A stretch of 64,000 bases of DNA from UBA1847 sp942492205 (lineage in GTDB: Bacteria; Pseudomonadota; Gammaproteobacteria; Steroidobacterales; Woeseiaceae): assembly GCA_942492205.1 (NCBI GenBank), contig CALODT010000001.1, positions 2,170,001-2,234,000 of the forward strand, written 5' to 3'. The notes beneath the pieces were generated by a model. That model was not told the DNA's origin, searched no databases, and saw only the letters and a list, made by a program, of their open reading frames with translations. Shown here piece after piece: positions 1 through 9,163 of this stretch (positions within the stretch are counted from its first letter, which is position 1; each line of letters starts with the position of its first letter). Both the position numbers and the translations under genes were made by a program.

Positions 1-988
1 CCGAGGTGCCGATCAGATCGGTACTCTGCTGACCCGCTGCCGCATAGCTTAAGTCGACTGGCGCCGCAGAAGCTGGCGCGGTTGCCAGGTTCGGTTGAAT
101 GGGCTGTGGATTTATTTGCGTCTGCAAGATCGGAGCGATCTGCGAGGCAGTCATCCGCGGTTGCAACGACTCGCTACCGGCTTCGGAACGACCGTCAGCG
201 CGTTGCAGCGGCATCAGGCCCAGCTGACGCATCGAGTCTGCAGTCGTATTGGCCTGCGCAGTACCGGCCGGCGCGCTCGCCAGCGTACTTGTGACCAATG
301 CGGATGCAGGGCGCGTTGTTGACTCACCCGGCTGACCGCGGTCGCGCAGTCCGAGACTGGCTGGCGTGGGCGCGCCCGCTTCCAGGGTTGGAACATGCAG
401 ACGCGCCTCACGCCCGTCGGCAACCGGTGTCGGAACCGGTGTTCCCCAGCCGCCGACGGTTCCGCGACCTGTATTCAGGCGCGGATCCAGCGCAGTGCCT
501 TGCAGGCCATCCGCGCGCCGCTCACCACCCGCGGGCTGCGGTGTCGTGCCGGCTGGCGCCGACGAGCCCACCATCAGCGGTGGTGACAGAATCGGCAATC
601 CAGGATTCAGGCCGGACCCGGGAGTCGACGGGTACAGGACAGGGGTCTCCAGCAGCAACTCGGCGTCATCTGCCAGGGAGTCCAACTCGCCCGTCTCCGA
701 CGGCGAAGCCGGCGCCAGCTTGATCAAACCTGGCTCCAGCGCCGGCAGATCCGGCAGATTCCCAGGCGTGGCCAAGTCAGTGAGGAGCGGCAATCCACTG
801 CCGCCCGGCGGCAATAGTTCGCCACCGGCTTCTGCCGCTATCTGCGACGCGTCAACACGTAATCTCAGCAAGTCCGAGAAATCCGCAGCAAGCTCGGTTC
901 CGTCGCCTGGGGCAAGCGATACGGGCCTCAGGTTGGTGTCATCGAGCGTATCGAGCGACAGGAGTTGCAGATTTAGTGTGGCGAGCAT
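1..988 (-). CDS. fliK: Flagellar hook-length control protein FliK, 5' part (runs off left edge)
   Basis: An open frame of about 329 codons starts at the ATG at 986-988 and stays open to base 1, so only the N-terminal part is present. The product is a low-complexity Ala/Pro/Gly/Thr/Ser-rich chain, as expected for the poorly conserved export-ruler half of FliK, which measures hook length and switches export specificity. The conserved C-terminal domain that would confirm it lies outside the window. The start is supported by an AGAGGA ribosome site about 7 nt upstream. It follows fliJ after a 91-nt gap that holds its own sigma-54 promoter. Assignment rests mainly on position and composition. Confidence 0.8.
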   Translation of the reverse strand, partial: MLATLNLQLLSLDTLDDTNLRPVSLAPGDGTELAADFSDLLRLRVDASQIAAEAGGELLPPGGSGLPLLTDLATPGNLPDLPALEPGLIKLAPASPSETGELDSLADDAELLLETPVLYPSTPGSGLNPGLPILSPPLMVGSSAPAGTTPQPAGGERRADGLQGTALDPRLNTGRGTVGGWGTPVPTPVADGREARLHVPTLEAGAPTPASLGLRDRGQPGESTTRPASALVTSTLASAPAGTAQANTTADSMRQLGLMPLQRADGRSEAGSESLQPRMTASQIAPILQTQINPQPIQPNLATAPASAAPVDLSYAAAGQQSTDLIGTS

Positions 989-1029
989 GCGCGTTCCTCT
1001 TGGCGAATTGGCGTTCCTAAGGAAGTAAT

Positions 1030-1045
1030 AGCAAGATGCGTGCCA
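1030..1045 (-). promoter_or_regulatory. Sigma-54 promoter of fliK
   Basis: Minus-strand TGGCACGCATCTTGCT has the -24 GG and -12 GC exactly 10 nt apart, matching the RpoN consensus. The predicted start is near 1019, about 30 nt before the fliK ATG. It lies in the fliJ-fliK gap, so fliK can be transcribed apart from fliEFGHIJ. Confidence 0.8.
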
Positions 1046-1079
1046 GCTTCAGGTGAGCTCGTCGCCCTGTCGGTGAACA

Positions 1080-1532
1080 TCACTGGTCCTCCGGAAAAGC
1101 CGGCTGCTTGCTGGCCAGTTCATCAAGCGTCTTCTGCTCTCGGCGCGACTCCTGAACCCGCTCGTTGGCCCGGTATTTCTCGAGCACCTTTTGCAAAGAC
1201 TCGAGCCGCTGGCGCTTCGCAATCCAGCGCTGTCGATGTACTTCGAGGGCCCGTTCACTATCGCGCACGATCTGCTGCTGTGCCTTGACGGCGGTATCGA
1301 GACGATGCAGAAAAGACTGATAGTCCTGCCAGTGCGCGGCGCGCAGCGTGGCTTGCCCGGCTGCTTTCTGTTCGTAGTTGTGTCTGAACGCGTTGAGCTC
1401 GCCGAGCCGGTCAAGCTGTTCCTGCAGGTGCCGCCGCGCACGGCCCGCCATCTCACCAAAGCGGCGTTCCTCCGCCGCAGCGAGAGACGCTATCTTGCCG
1501 ATCTTTTTCGACCGGTCGGTCACGTTAGCCAC
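1080..1532 (-). CDS. fliJ: Flagellar export chaperone FliJ
   Basis: A 150-residue, highly charged protein with almost continuous helical, coiled-coil-like sequence rich in Arg, Gln, Glu and Leu. FliJ is a soluble part of the flagellar type III export apparatus, sits in the FliI ring and escorts empty chaperones. The GTG start at 1532 overlaps the end of fliI by 8 nt (GTGGCTAA), indicating translational coupling. Length agrees with the family (about 145-150). Coiled coils are weakly diagnostic, but the position directly after fliI makes the call safe. Confidence 0.9.
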   Translation of the reverse strand: MANVTDRSKKIGKIASLAAAEERRFGEMAGRARRHLQEQLDRLGELNAFRHNYEQKAAGQATLRAAHWQDYQSFLHRLDTAVKAQQQIVRDSERALEVHRQRWIAKRQRLESLQKVLEKYRANERVQESRREQKTLDELASKQPAFPEDQ

Positions 1533-2952
1533 TCAGCGCTGGCAGTCCGGTGGCATCAGCTGCAGCATCGTCGACCGGCACAGCATCAAACAGCTCTCGC
1601 AGCCCCGCGAGGCTCTCGGCGGAATCGACACTGTGTTGATGATGCTGCCGCAAGAACTCAACGATCGACGGCCACAAGGCGATGGCCTCGTCCAGCTGCG
1701 GATTGGATCCCGGCTGGTAAGCGCCGACAGCGACGAGATCGCGATTCTCCTGGTAGGTCGAATAGACCTGCCTGAAGCGTGAGGCCAGCTGCTGCTGGAC
1801 GTCGGATGTGCACTGGTTCATCGCCCGGCTCACGGAAGATTCTATGTCCACGGCCGGGTAGATGCCGGCGTCCGCCATATTTCGGGACAGCACGATATGG
1901 CCGTCCAGGATAGCGCGTGCCGCATCGACGATCGGATCGTTGTGGTCATCGCCCTCTGCAAGCACCGTGTAGATCGCGGTAATGGAGCCACCGCCTTCCT
2001 GACCGTTGCCCGCACGCTCAACGAGTTGTGGCAGCTTCGCGAATACCGACGGTGGGTAGCCCTTGGTCGCCGGTGGCTCGCCGATCGCCAATGCTATTTC
2101 GCGCTGTGCCTGCGCGAATCGCGTCAGGGAGTCCATGAGCAACAGGACATTCAGGCCCTGGTCGCGAAAATGCTCGGCTATTGCCGCGGTCAGCCAGGCT
2201 CCATGCATGCGCATCAAAGGCGTGTCATCGGCCGGCGTCGCGACCACCACCGCGCGCTTCATGCCTTCGGCACCAAGAGAGTGATCGATGAACTCCTGCA
2301 CTTCCCGGCCGCGCTCACCAACCAGGCCAACGACAACAACATCAGCCTCCGTATTGCGCGTCATCATACTGAGCAACATACTCTTGCCGACGCCACTGCC
2401 GGCGAACAGGCCCATACGCTGCCCGCGCCCGATGGACAGCAGCGAATTGATCGAGCGAATGCCCACGTCAAGCTGTGCCCGGATGGGCTGGCGCTTCAGC
2501 GGGTTGATGGACTCGCCCATCAGCGGAACCGTCTTGCCACGCGTTATCGGCTTGCCGCCGTCCAGTGGATTGCCGCGGCCGTCGAGTACCCGCCCCAGCA
2601 ATTCATCGCCTACCATGGCTTCAGGAGAACCAGAGACCGGGATCACGCGAGCGTTTGGTGCCACGCCTCGCATATCGGCGACCGGCATCAGGAACAGGCG
2701 TTCGCCGGAGAAGCCAACGACCTCGGTTTCAACGTGTCGACCATCGGCGGCAACCACATCGCAGCGTCCGCCAAGAGCAGCGTGGCAGCCTTCAGCTTCC
2801 ATTGCGAGACCGACGGTGCGTCGCAGAACACCTTCAACGACGATTTGCGGTTTTTCGTCGCCGGCGCGTTCCAGCAACGCGCCCAGTCGCAGCGAACGTT
2901 CAAGATTGCGATCGGGATCGGGGCCAACCAGTACGATAGTGTCCTCACTCAT
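1525..2952 (-). CDS. fliI: Flagellum-specific ATPase FliI
   Basis: A 475-residue F1-beta-like ATPase that energises flagellar protein export. The Walker A motif AGSGVGKS is at residues 184-191. The ALAIGEPPATKGYPPSVF segment and the LLLMDSLTRFAQAQREI Walker B region are typical of FliI/type III secretion ATPases. It starts with ATG overlapping the fliH stop (ATGA) and overlaps fliJ downstream. Length and motifs are complete, and nothing suggests a defect. Confidence 0.97.
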   Translation of the reverse strand: MSEDTIVLVGPDPDRNLERSLRLGALLERAGDEKPQIVVEGVLRRTVGLAMEAEGCHAALGGRCDVVAADGRHVETEVVGFSGERLFLMPVADMRGVAPNARVIPVSGSPEAMVGDELLGRVLDGRGNPLDGGKPITRGKTVPLMGESINPLKRQPIRAQLDVGIRSINSLLSIGRGQRMGLFAGSGVGKSMLLSMMTRNTEADVVVVGLVGERGREVQEFIDHSLGAEGMKRAVVVATPADDTPLMRMHGAWLTAAIAEHFRDQGLNVLLLMDSLTRFAQAQREIALAIGEPPATKGYPPSVFAKLPQLVERAGNGQEGGGSITAIYTVLAEGDDHNDPIVDAARAILDGHIVLSRNMADAGIYPAVDIESSVSRAMNQCTSDVQQQLASRFRQVYSTYQENRDLVAVGAYQPGSNPQLDEAIALWPSIVEFLRQHHQHSVDSAESLAGLRELFDAVPVDDAAADATGLPALSG

Positions 2953-3545
2953 CAGCGTCGCTCGTCACCCAACGCAGCGTTGATCACGGCCTGCAGTCGC
3001 GCCTCGCTGGTCGCATCGATCTGGGAGGTCTCTGTGGTGATGCGACATCCGCCGTGTGAAATCAACGGGTCTTCAACGATCGTCCAAGCAGGCTCTCCTT
3101 CGGCAGGTGATAACGTTTCTCGCACCAGCGCGGCATCGTCCGGGTGCAGATGAACCTGTACATCGCGGCTGGCGATTGGCAGTAGCCGAATAGCCTCGCG
3201 TACCACACCAATGACATGACTCGGGTCGATCTTTATCTCGCGGCGAAACAGCTGCTTGACCATGGCGATTGCCAGCTCGACCAGTTGTTTCTCAACCGAA
3301 TCATCCAGGCGGTCGAACGGTTTACTCAGTGCATACAGTAGTTCGTCGAATCGATCCGCACGCGCGCGTACCGCGGCCTCACCGGCAGCGATGCCGTCAG
3401 CATGGCCACTTTGCCATGCCTCCTCGTAGACTTCCTTTTGCAGCTCTTCGAGACGACCTGCGGTTGGAAACGCCGCGCTGTCCGCGCCGTCAAACGTCGG
3501 TACGTCCCAGGTTGCGGGCTTCTTTGCTGCCACGTCGTCAGACAT
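2952..3545 (-). CDS. fliH: Flagellar export ATPase regulator FliH
   Basis: About 197 residues from the ATG at 3545; an in-frame GTG at 3557 would add four residues. FliH is the negative regulator and stator-like linker of FliI. The N-terminal third is charged and variable. The C-terminal half (VELAIAMVKQLFRREIKIDP onward) matches the conserved FliH/HrpE helical-plus-alpha/beta domain. The chosen start overlaps the fliG stop by 8 nt (ATGTCTGA), the same overlap style as fliF-fliG. Confidence 0.92.
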   Translation of the reverse strand: MSDDVAAKKPATWDVPTFDGADSAAFPTAGRLEELQKEVYEEAWQSGHADGIAAGEAAVRARADRFDELLYALSKPFDRLDDSVEKQLVELAIAMVKQLFRREIKIDPSHVIGVVREAIRLLPIASRDVQVHLHPDDAALVRETLSPAEGEPAWTIVEDPLISHGGCRITTETSQIDATSEARLQAVINAALGDERR

Positions 3546-4545
3546 ATTCCTCGCCACCCTGGCCCAGGTTGATATCGCCCGAATCGGCGAGGCGTCGTGC
3601 TATGTCGAGAATCTCCTTCTGCGACTGTTCGACGTCGCTGAGCTTGATGGGGCCCTTCGCCTCCATGTCTTCGCGCAGCAGTGTCGCGGCTCGCTTGGAC
3701 ATGTTGCCGAGGATCTTGTCGCTGATGGCCGGATCACAGCCTTTCAGTGCGACGACCAGCAGATCATTGGAGATTTCGCGCAGCAACGCCTGGATGCCAC
3801 GGTCATCGACCTCGAGCAGTGTTTCGAAGACAAACATCATGTCCTGGATCCGCACGGACAGCTCCTCGTTGCGCTCCTTGATTTGCTCGAGTAGCTGTTC
3901 ACCGCGCTCTGGCTTCAGCGCATTGACGATACCGGCCGCGACCTTGTCGCCACCCACCTTGCGGGTGACACCGCGCCCGCTATCCGCGGACTTGTTGGCA
4001 ATGAGGTTTTCGATTTCTGCGAGCGCGCTCTGCTGGATATCCGTGAGCCGCGCTACACGCATGACGATATCCGCGCGCATCTCTTCAGGCAGCTTCTCGA
4101 TCACCTCGGCAGCCTGCGCGCTCTCGAGATAGGCAAGCACGATTGCGATGATCTGCGGGTGTTCGTCCTGGATAATGTCCACAACCTCGCGTGACGACAT
4201 CCACTTGAGCGCTTCCAGGCCTTTGGCATCGTCACCACTGACGATGCGCTCGATGAAGGCATTCGCTTTGCTCTCGCCAAAGGCGTTGCCCAGTAATTTC
4301 CGCACGTAATTCTCGGTGTCGAGACCAAGCGCCGTCTGGTCCTCGACATCCAGGATGAAGATATCGAGAACCTTGTCCGCTTCATGTCGACTGACGCTCT
4401 TGAGCGTCGCCATCGCGGTACCGAGCTGATGCACCTCGTTGGCCTCCATGTATTTCAGGACTTCAGCCGCTTCCTTCTCGCCCAGTGTCATGAGCAGCAG
4501 GGCCGCTTTCTCCGTGCCTGTCATGTCATTTGCTGCTTCAGCCAT
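3538..4545 (-). CDS. fliG: Flagellar motor switch protein FliG
   Basis: 335 residues from the ATG at 4545, where MAEAAND begins; upstream extensions are unlikely because fliF ends at 4538. FliG forms the torque-generating face of the C ring. The middle domain carries the EHPQ motif (DEHPQIIAIVLAYL). The C-terminal domain has the charged torque helix region (DDRGIQALLREI). The ORF shares 8 nt with the fliF 3' end (ATGGCTGA). Length is standard. Confidence 0.97.
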   Translation of the reverse strand: MAEAANDMTGTEKAALLLMTLGEKEAAEVLKYMEANEVHQLGTAMATLKSVSRHEADKVLDIFILDVEDQTALGLDTENYVRKLLGNAFGESKANAFIERIVSGDDAKGLEALKWMSSREVVDIIQDEHPQIIAIVLAYLESAQAAEVIEKLPEEMRADIVMRVARLTDIQQSALAEIENLIANKSADSGRGVTRKVGGDKVAAGIVNALKPERGEQLLEQIKERNEELSVRIQDMMFVFETLLEVDDRGIQALLREISNDLLVVALKGCDPAISDKILGNMSKRAATLLREDMEAKGPIKLSDVEQSQKEILDIARRLADSGDINLGQGGEEYV

Positions 4546-6166
4546 CAGTCGACACCCATTGCTTGACCACCTGCGCGACACGCGCAGGGTCGTTGCCCGT
4601 TATGTTCTTCGCGGCGGCGACTTTCTCGTCATAGCTCGGACCGGAAATTGCCGCTGCGCCTCCCGCGAGCTGCGTGCTACCCGCGGCACCGACGAATTCC
4701 CCGCCGGCGCCCAGGTACTGGCCGGTCGCGGCCCCGCCCGAAACGACGCCCTGCAGCATCGGACGCACAATGCCGAATGCGATAGCCAGCACCAGGATCG
4801 CGCCCAATACCTGCTTGAGCACCTCTCGCAGTTCCGGACGCTCCCACAGTGCCGGCGGCGGTGCCTCTTCGACCGGCGCGGCTTCGAGGAATGCCTCGTT
4901 AAGCACAACCACGGAATCGCCGCGCGCCTCGTCGAAGCCAACCGCTTCTCTGACCAGTGACGTGTAGCGCTCAACATCCGCATCGCTCAGCGACGCCTGG
5001 GACTCATCCCCGTCCGCCGGGGTATCGTTGATCAGAACGGCTACCGACAGCTTGCGGATTGCGCCCGACATGGGCCGAGTATGGCGAATCGTGCGATCAA
5101 CCTCGTAGTTGCGGAGGCTGCTGCGCGACGAGTTCTTCGGTTCAAGCTGTTGCGATTCGGATGCGACGCTATTGGCCGGCGCACCGGTCGCTTCGGGTGG
5201 CTGATTGCTCAGCGCGCCAGGTATGCCGCCGACCAGCGCGCCAAGGCCACTCGTCTGGTCTTCGCTTATCTGCTCGCTGCGCACCACGGCGCGGGCCGGG
5301 TCGAAGGACTCGCGCGTTTCTTCGGTGTAGGTGAAGTCGACGTCAGCAACAACCTCGGCTCTCACCCGGCCAGCACCTACGAGCGGCGTCAGCAAATCCT
5401 CAATACGTTTCTTGTAGGTTTCCTCGAGGCGTCGCGAGAATTTGAATTGTGTTGCTGCCTGCGCACCGGCCGCCTGTTCGTCACCGGAACTCAACAGGCG
5501 ACCGTGCTGATCGATCAGCGTTACATCGGTCGCGATCAGGTTCGGTACGCTGGAGGCAACCAGGTGCACGATGGCCGATGCCTGGTCTGATTCGAGTACC
5601 CGTCCTCCATAGAGCTGCAACAGCACAGAGGCACTGGCGCGCTTGTTATCGCGGATAAAGGCCGTTTGCTTTGGCATTGCGAGGTGCACGCGCGCCTCGC
5701 GGACAGCACCGATTGCCGCGATCGTGCGTGCAAGCTCCGCTTCCAGCGCATGCTGATAGCGAGCGCTCTCCATGAACTGGCTGACGCCAAAGCTCGACTG
5801 CTCCTGCATCAGGTCCATACCGGTCGAGACGCTTTGCGGTAATCCCACCGAAGCCAGCTGCAGCCGGGCATCGTGCAATTTCGACTCGGCCACCAGTACC
5901 GTACCGTTTCCGGTGATCTTGTAGTCGATATCCGCAGACTGCAACGCTGCCGCAACCTCGGCCGCTTCTGCCGTACTCATGTCGCTGTAGAGCTGCGTAA
6001 ACTGCGGCGATTGCGACCACAACACGATCGCAAAGCCCACGGCGACGGCAGCGGCGACGCCAATCAGCGACGTTACCTGGCGCACGGCGGGGATACGCAG
6101 TACGCCAGCGAGATTCAACTGATTCGACGGTACGGCCGATGATTCGATTAAAGTTCCAGTTTCCAT
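4538..6166 (-). CDS. fliF: Flagellar MS-ring protein FliF
   Basis: 542 residues forming the MS ring, the inner-membrane foundation of the basal body. An N-terminal transmembrane segment (VTSLIGVAAAVAVGFAIVLW) is followed by the ring-building YscJ/FliF domain. A disordered periplasmic loop, a second membrane segment (VLKQVLGAILVLAIAFGIV) and a cytoplasmic tail that binds FliG follow. ATG start; 38 nt separate it from fliE. Confidence 0.97.
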   Translation of the reverse strand: METGTLIESSAVPSNQLNLAGVLRIPAVRQVTSLIGVAAAVAVGFAIVLWSQSPQFTQLYSDMSTAEAAEVAAALQSADIDYKITGNGTVLVAESKLHDARLQLASVGLPQSVSTGMDLMQEQSSFGVSQFMESARYQHALEAELARTIAAIGAVREARVHLAMPKQTAFIRDNKRASASVLLQLYGGRVLESDQASAIVHLVASSVPNLIATDVTLIDQHGRLLSSGDEQAAGAQAATQFKFSRRLEETYKKRIEDLLTPLVGAGRVRAEVVADVDFTYTEETRESFDPARAVVRSEQISEDQTSGLGALVGGIPGALSNQPPEATGAPANSVASESQQLEPKNSSRSSLRNYEVDRTIRHTRPMSGAIRKLSVAVLINDTPADGDESQASLSDADVERYTSLVREAVGFDEARGDSVVVLNEAFLEAAPVEEAPPPALWERPELREVLKQVLGAILVLAIAFGIVRPMLQGVVSGGAATGQYLGAGGEFVGAAGSTQLAGGAAAISGPSYDEKVAAAKNITGNDPARVAQVVKQWVSTDG

Positions 6167-6204
6167 GATTTCTTATACGTTCCTTGGGTTGACCGAACGA
6201 CCGG

Positions 6205-6519
6205 TTAGACCGGCATATTCATGATGTCCTGATAAGCAGAGACAAGCTTGTTACGAACTTCAGTGACCGCGGTGAATGACAGGCTCGCTTTTTGCGACGC
6301 AATCATGACCTCCGCAAGACTCTTGTCCGTCGTACCGTTGACGAAACCGACCTTCAAGGCACTCGCCTCTTTCTGTGCGTCATTGACCGCGTTGATCGTG
6401 GTTTTCAGCATCTCACCAAAATCGTTGACCGCAGGGGTCGCCGGCGCCTGTGTCGGCTGCAGATCACGGCCCAGCGTGCGAATCTGGCTTAGCAAATCAG
6501 TGGCATTGATTTCGTTCAT
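6205..6519 (-). CDS. fliE: Flagellar hook-basal body protein FliE
   Basis: 104 residues from the ATG at 6519 (MNEINATDLL); an ATG two codons upstream is possible. FliE links the MS ring to the rod and is the first rod-type protein exported. The C-terminal half (VMIASQKASLSFTAVTEVRN, then KLVSAYQDIMNMPV) is the classic FliE signature ending in a conserved MxV. The start overlaps the flrC stop as ATGA, so fliE is coupled to the response regulator gene. Confidence 0.95.
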   Translation of the reverse strand: MNEINATDLLSQIRTLGRDLQPTQAPATPAVNDFGEMLKTTINAVNDAQKEASALKVGFVNGTTDKSLAEVMIASQKASLSFTAVTEVRNKLVSAYQDIMNMPV

Positions 6520-7826
6520 GTGCATTCTCCCGGAATGGCAATACCTTCTTCTCGCATGCGCGCAAGCTTGTAACGCAACGAGCGGGGACTGATCCCCAGC
6601 GCCGCCGCAACCTTCGCGCGTCTGCCGTCGTGGCTGTTCATCGCGTCAATAATCAGCTGGAACTCCCGGTTGCGGAGTCCCTGATTAAGGTCCGCGTCCG
6701 TCGTCTCAGGAACGTTCGACGGTTCCAGATCAAGGTCCGACGCCTGGATCTCGGAGCCGCTGGCGAGAATCAGGGTGCGCTGAATAAGGTTCTCGAGCTC
6801 GCGCACATTGCCGGGCCACGGGTGATTGAGTAATGCCCGCTCGGCGCATTGCGACAATGACAATGCACGACCGCCGTAGCGCGCCAGTGCCATCTCGGCG
6901 AGCGGCAGAATGTCATCGCGACGCTCGTTTAGCGCCGGTATGTGCAGCGGGAACACATTGAGTCGGTAGTAGAGATCCTCGCGAAAGCGGCCATCGGCAA
7001 CGTACTGGCGTAAGTCGCGGTTCGTCGTTGCGAGAATACGGACGTCGAGTGGAATGACTTTGCGACCGCCGATACGCTCTACTTCTTTCTCCTGGATGAC
7101 GCGCAGCAGTTTCGCCTGCAATCCGAGATCCATTTCCGAGATCTCATCCAGCAACAGCGTGCCGCCTTCCGCCTGTTCGAATTTTCCGGCGTGCGCGCCG
7201 GTAGCGCCGGTGAACGCGCCCTTCTCATACCCGAACAGCACGGCCTCGAGCATGGACTCCGGAATTGCGGCGCAGTTAATCGCAATGAACGGTTGTTCAC
7301 AGCGCGGAGACTGGTCGTGTATGTAGCGCGCGAACACTTCCTTGCCGCAGCCGCTGGGTCCGTTGATGGTGACGGTAACCTGCGTGCCGGCGACGCGGCG
7401 CGCCACCTGCAACAACTTCCGGGTTATCGCATCGACGGCGATCGGCGCATTGCTCTCCTGCGGAGCCTTGATGTATTTGCCGACAATGGCCTTGAGGTCA
7501 TCGGCCTCAAATGGTTTGACAAGGTAGTCAGCCGCGCCGTTGCGCATGACGTCGACAGCGCTCTCGATCGTGCCATATGCGGTCATCAGTACGGCCGGCA
7601 GCCCTGGATGGCGCTCACGAATCTTCGCCAACAATGTCACGCCGTCCATCGGCTGCATCTGCACATCGCTCACAACCAGTCCGACCAGCGAGCTATCGAT
7701 GATCTCGAGCGCGGCCGGCCCGCTTTCTGCGGTCAGTACCGGCTGCGACTCGCTGCTCAGCGTGTCGAACAGCGCCTCACGCAGGCTGGCATCGTCTTCG
7801 ACGATCAGTACGGCAGGCTGCGTCAT
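6516..7826 (-). CDS. flrC: Sigma-54-dependent response regulator FlrC/FleR
   Basis: 436 residues in three domains: an N-terminal receiver with phospho-acceptor Asp54 (VSDVQMQP), a central AAA+ domain, and a C-terminal Fis-type helix-turn-helix (GRRAKVAAALGISPRSLRYK). The AAA+ domain has a Walker A (GPSGCGKE), the sigma-54-contacting GAFTGA loop and a GGTLLLDEISEM Walker B. FlrC is phosphorylated by FlrB and activates the later basal-body, hook and rod genes. It starts with ATG overlapping the flrB stop (ATGA). Confidence 0.95.
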   Translation of the reverse strand: MTQPAVLIVEDDASLREALFDTLSSESQPVLTAESGPAALEIIDSSLVGLVVSDVQMQPMDGVTLLAKIRERHPGLPAVLMTAYGTIESAVDVMRNGAADYLVKPFEADDLKAIVGKYIKAPQESNAPIAVDAITRKLLQVARRVAGTQVTVTINGPSGCGKEVFARYIHDQSPRCEQPFIAINCAAIPESMLEAVLFGYEKGAFTGATGAHAGKFEQAEGGTLLLDEISEMDLGLQAKLLRVIQEKEVERIGGRKVIPLDVRILATTNRDLRQYVADGRFREDLYYRLNVFPLHIPALNERRDDILPLAEMALARYGGRALSLSQCAERALLNHPWPGNVRELENLIQRTLILASGSEIQASDLDLEPSNVPETTDADLNQGLRNREFQLIIDAMNSHDGRRAKVAAALGISPRSLRYKLARMREEGIAIPGECT

Positions 7827-9001
7827 CCGGAGTGCTCCGTGTCGGTGTCGCCGCTATCTGCGGGCAGCTGTATCGTGAAGCAGGTGCCGATTTCCGAGCT
7901 CGCGACAGAGACGTCGCCGCCATGCGCTGTCGCCACGGCTTTGACAACGGACAATCCCAGGCCGGTTCCTTGCGGGCGCGTCGTGAAGAACGGCTCGAAC
8001 ACGCGTTCGCCAATCGCAGCGGGTATCCCGGGACCGTCATCGGTTACGCACAGGTGAATCGAATCGCCGAAGCGATGCCCATGCAGCAGGATGCTGGCTG
8101 GACCTTCGCAGGCCTGGTCGGCATTCGTAATCAGGTTTAGCAGGGCGCCCTTGAGTGCGTCCTTGTTGGCGGCGACACTCAGGGCCGGGTCGGTTACCGA
8201 GACGCGCACGTCAGTCTCGCTGCCAAGCTGACCCTCAAGCGTGTTCATGACGTCGCTGAGCAGGGCCGAGACATTGATGCGCTGTTGGGAACGTCGCACG
8301 CCGGCCGCGAAGCCGAGCATGTCGTTCACCATGCGCTTCAGATCATGCAGGCCCGCGGTAATCTTGTCCGCCACCCTGGCGTTGGCACACGAGCTTCGGT
8401 CCAGCTTGTCGGCATAAAGCATGGCCGAAGCGAGCGGCGTGCGGACCTGGTGTGCGAACTCGGCCGTCATTTCGCCGATGGCTGTCAGGCGCTCGTTGCG
8501 CTGTCGCAGCTCGGCCATGCGGCGACTCTCCGTCACATCGGCCAGCAGCAGAACCTCGCCCGGCTCCGATTTCAGCGGGCGTCGCGACAGGCTCAGCCAG
8601 CGGCCGTCGCAAAGCTGGATATTGCCGTCCTCGCTACCGCCCTCGCGAACCTCGCGGCGGACGATGGCAGCCCATGAATAGCCGATCAACGGCTGATTGA
8701 GGAGCGTACTGGCCTGGCTGTTCTGCTGGCGAATGATGCCGCTGCCATCGATGACCAGGATCGCACCCGGGAGTGTCTCGAGCAGCTCGGACAGGCGACG
8801 ACTCAGGCGCTCCTTCTTGACCAGCTCGGACAGACGCGCCGACTGCTCGCGCCGCAGCTGACGCGTCAGAGATTCAACCGTGTCCTGCAGATCCCGATAC
8901 GACTTTTCAAGAAGCCCGGACTGCTGGTTGAAGATCTCGAACGCGTTGTGCAGTTGCTCAGCATCCAGCGACGTCGTTGCCAAAACCTTTCTCCATTGCA
9001 A
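7823..9001 (-). CDS. flrB: Flagellar sensor histidine kinase FlrB/FleS
   Basis: 392 residues with no transmembrane segment, so a cytoplasmic kinase. An N-terminal coiled coil precedes a PAS-like domain (about 75-160). The H box (EFAHQVRTPLASAMLY, His184) follows, then a HATPase domain with N (NLITNADQACEG) and G boxes (DDGPGIP, GTGLGLSVVK). It should phosphorylate FlrC, encoded next with a 4-nt overlap. The start is TTG at 9001, with AGGTAGG just upstream and a sigma-54 promoter at 9027-9042; the nearby ATG at 8996 is out of frame. Confidence 0.93.
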   Translation of the reverse strand: MQWRKVLATTSLDAEQLHNAFEIFNQQSGLLEKSYRDLQDTVESLTRQLRREQSARLSELVKKERLSRRLSELLETLPGAILVIDGSGIIRQQNSQASTLLNQPLIGYSWAAIVRREVREGGSEDGNIQLCDGRWLSLSRRPLKSEPGEVLLLADVTESRRMAELRQRNERLTAIGEMTAEFAHQVRTPLASAMLYADKLDRSSCANARVADKITAGLHDLKRMVNDMLGFAAGVRRSQQRINVSALLSDVMNTLEGQLGSETDVRVSVTDPALSVAANKDALKGALLNLITNADQACEGPASILLHGHRFGDSIHLCVTDDGPGIPAAIGERVFEPFFTTRPQGTGLGLSVVKAVATAHGGDVSVASSEIGTCFTIQLPADSGDTDTEHSG

Positions 9002-9026
9002 ATAAACCTACCTATGCAAGGGAAAA

Positions 9027-9042
9027 TGCAAAGAGCGTGCCA
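9027..9042 (-). promoter_or_regulatory. Sigma-54 promoter of flrBC-fliE operon
   Basis: Minus-strand TGGCACGCTCTTTGCA matches the RpoN consensus, with GG and GC 10 nt apart. Predicted start near 9016, about 15 nt before the TTG of flrB. FlrA (FleQ) is the expected activator. No comparable site was found directly before fliE. Confidence 0.85.
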
Positions 9043-9163
9043 GATTACCTTTTTATTGTTTTTCAGTAACTTACGAAGAGAAGGGTAACGCGGTCGGCGT
9101 CAAAATTCTGACATTGGCGAGCGAGTGACGGATTTCGGTCAATCCGTCGGAGAGCCGCTGCCG

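Noticed and set aside
366..1028. 220-codon plus-strand frame opposite fliK
   Set aside because: It is antisense to the fliK frame, has no family resemblance, and arises from GC-rich codon bias.
1897..3153. 418-codon plus-strand frame opposite fliI and fliH
   Set aside because: The opposite strand carries clearly conserved FliI with a Walker A motif. The plus-strand translation has no recognisable domain.
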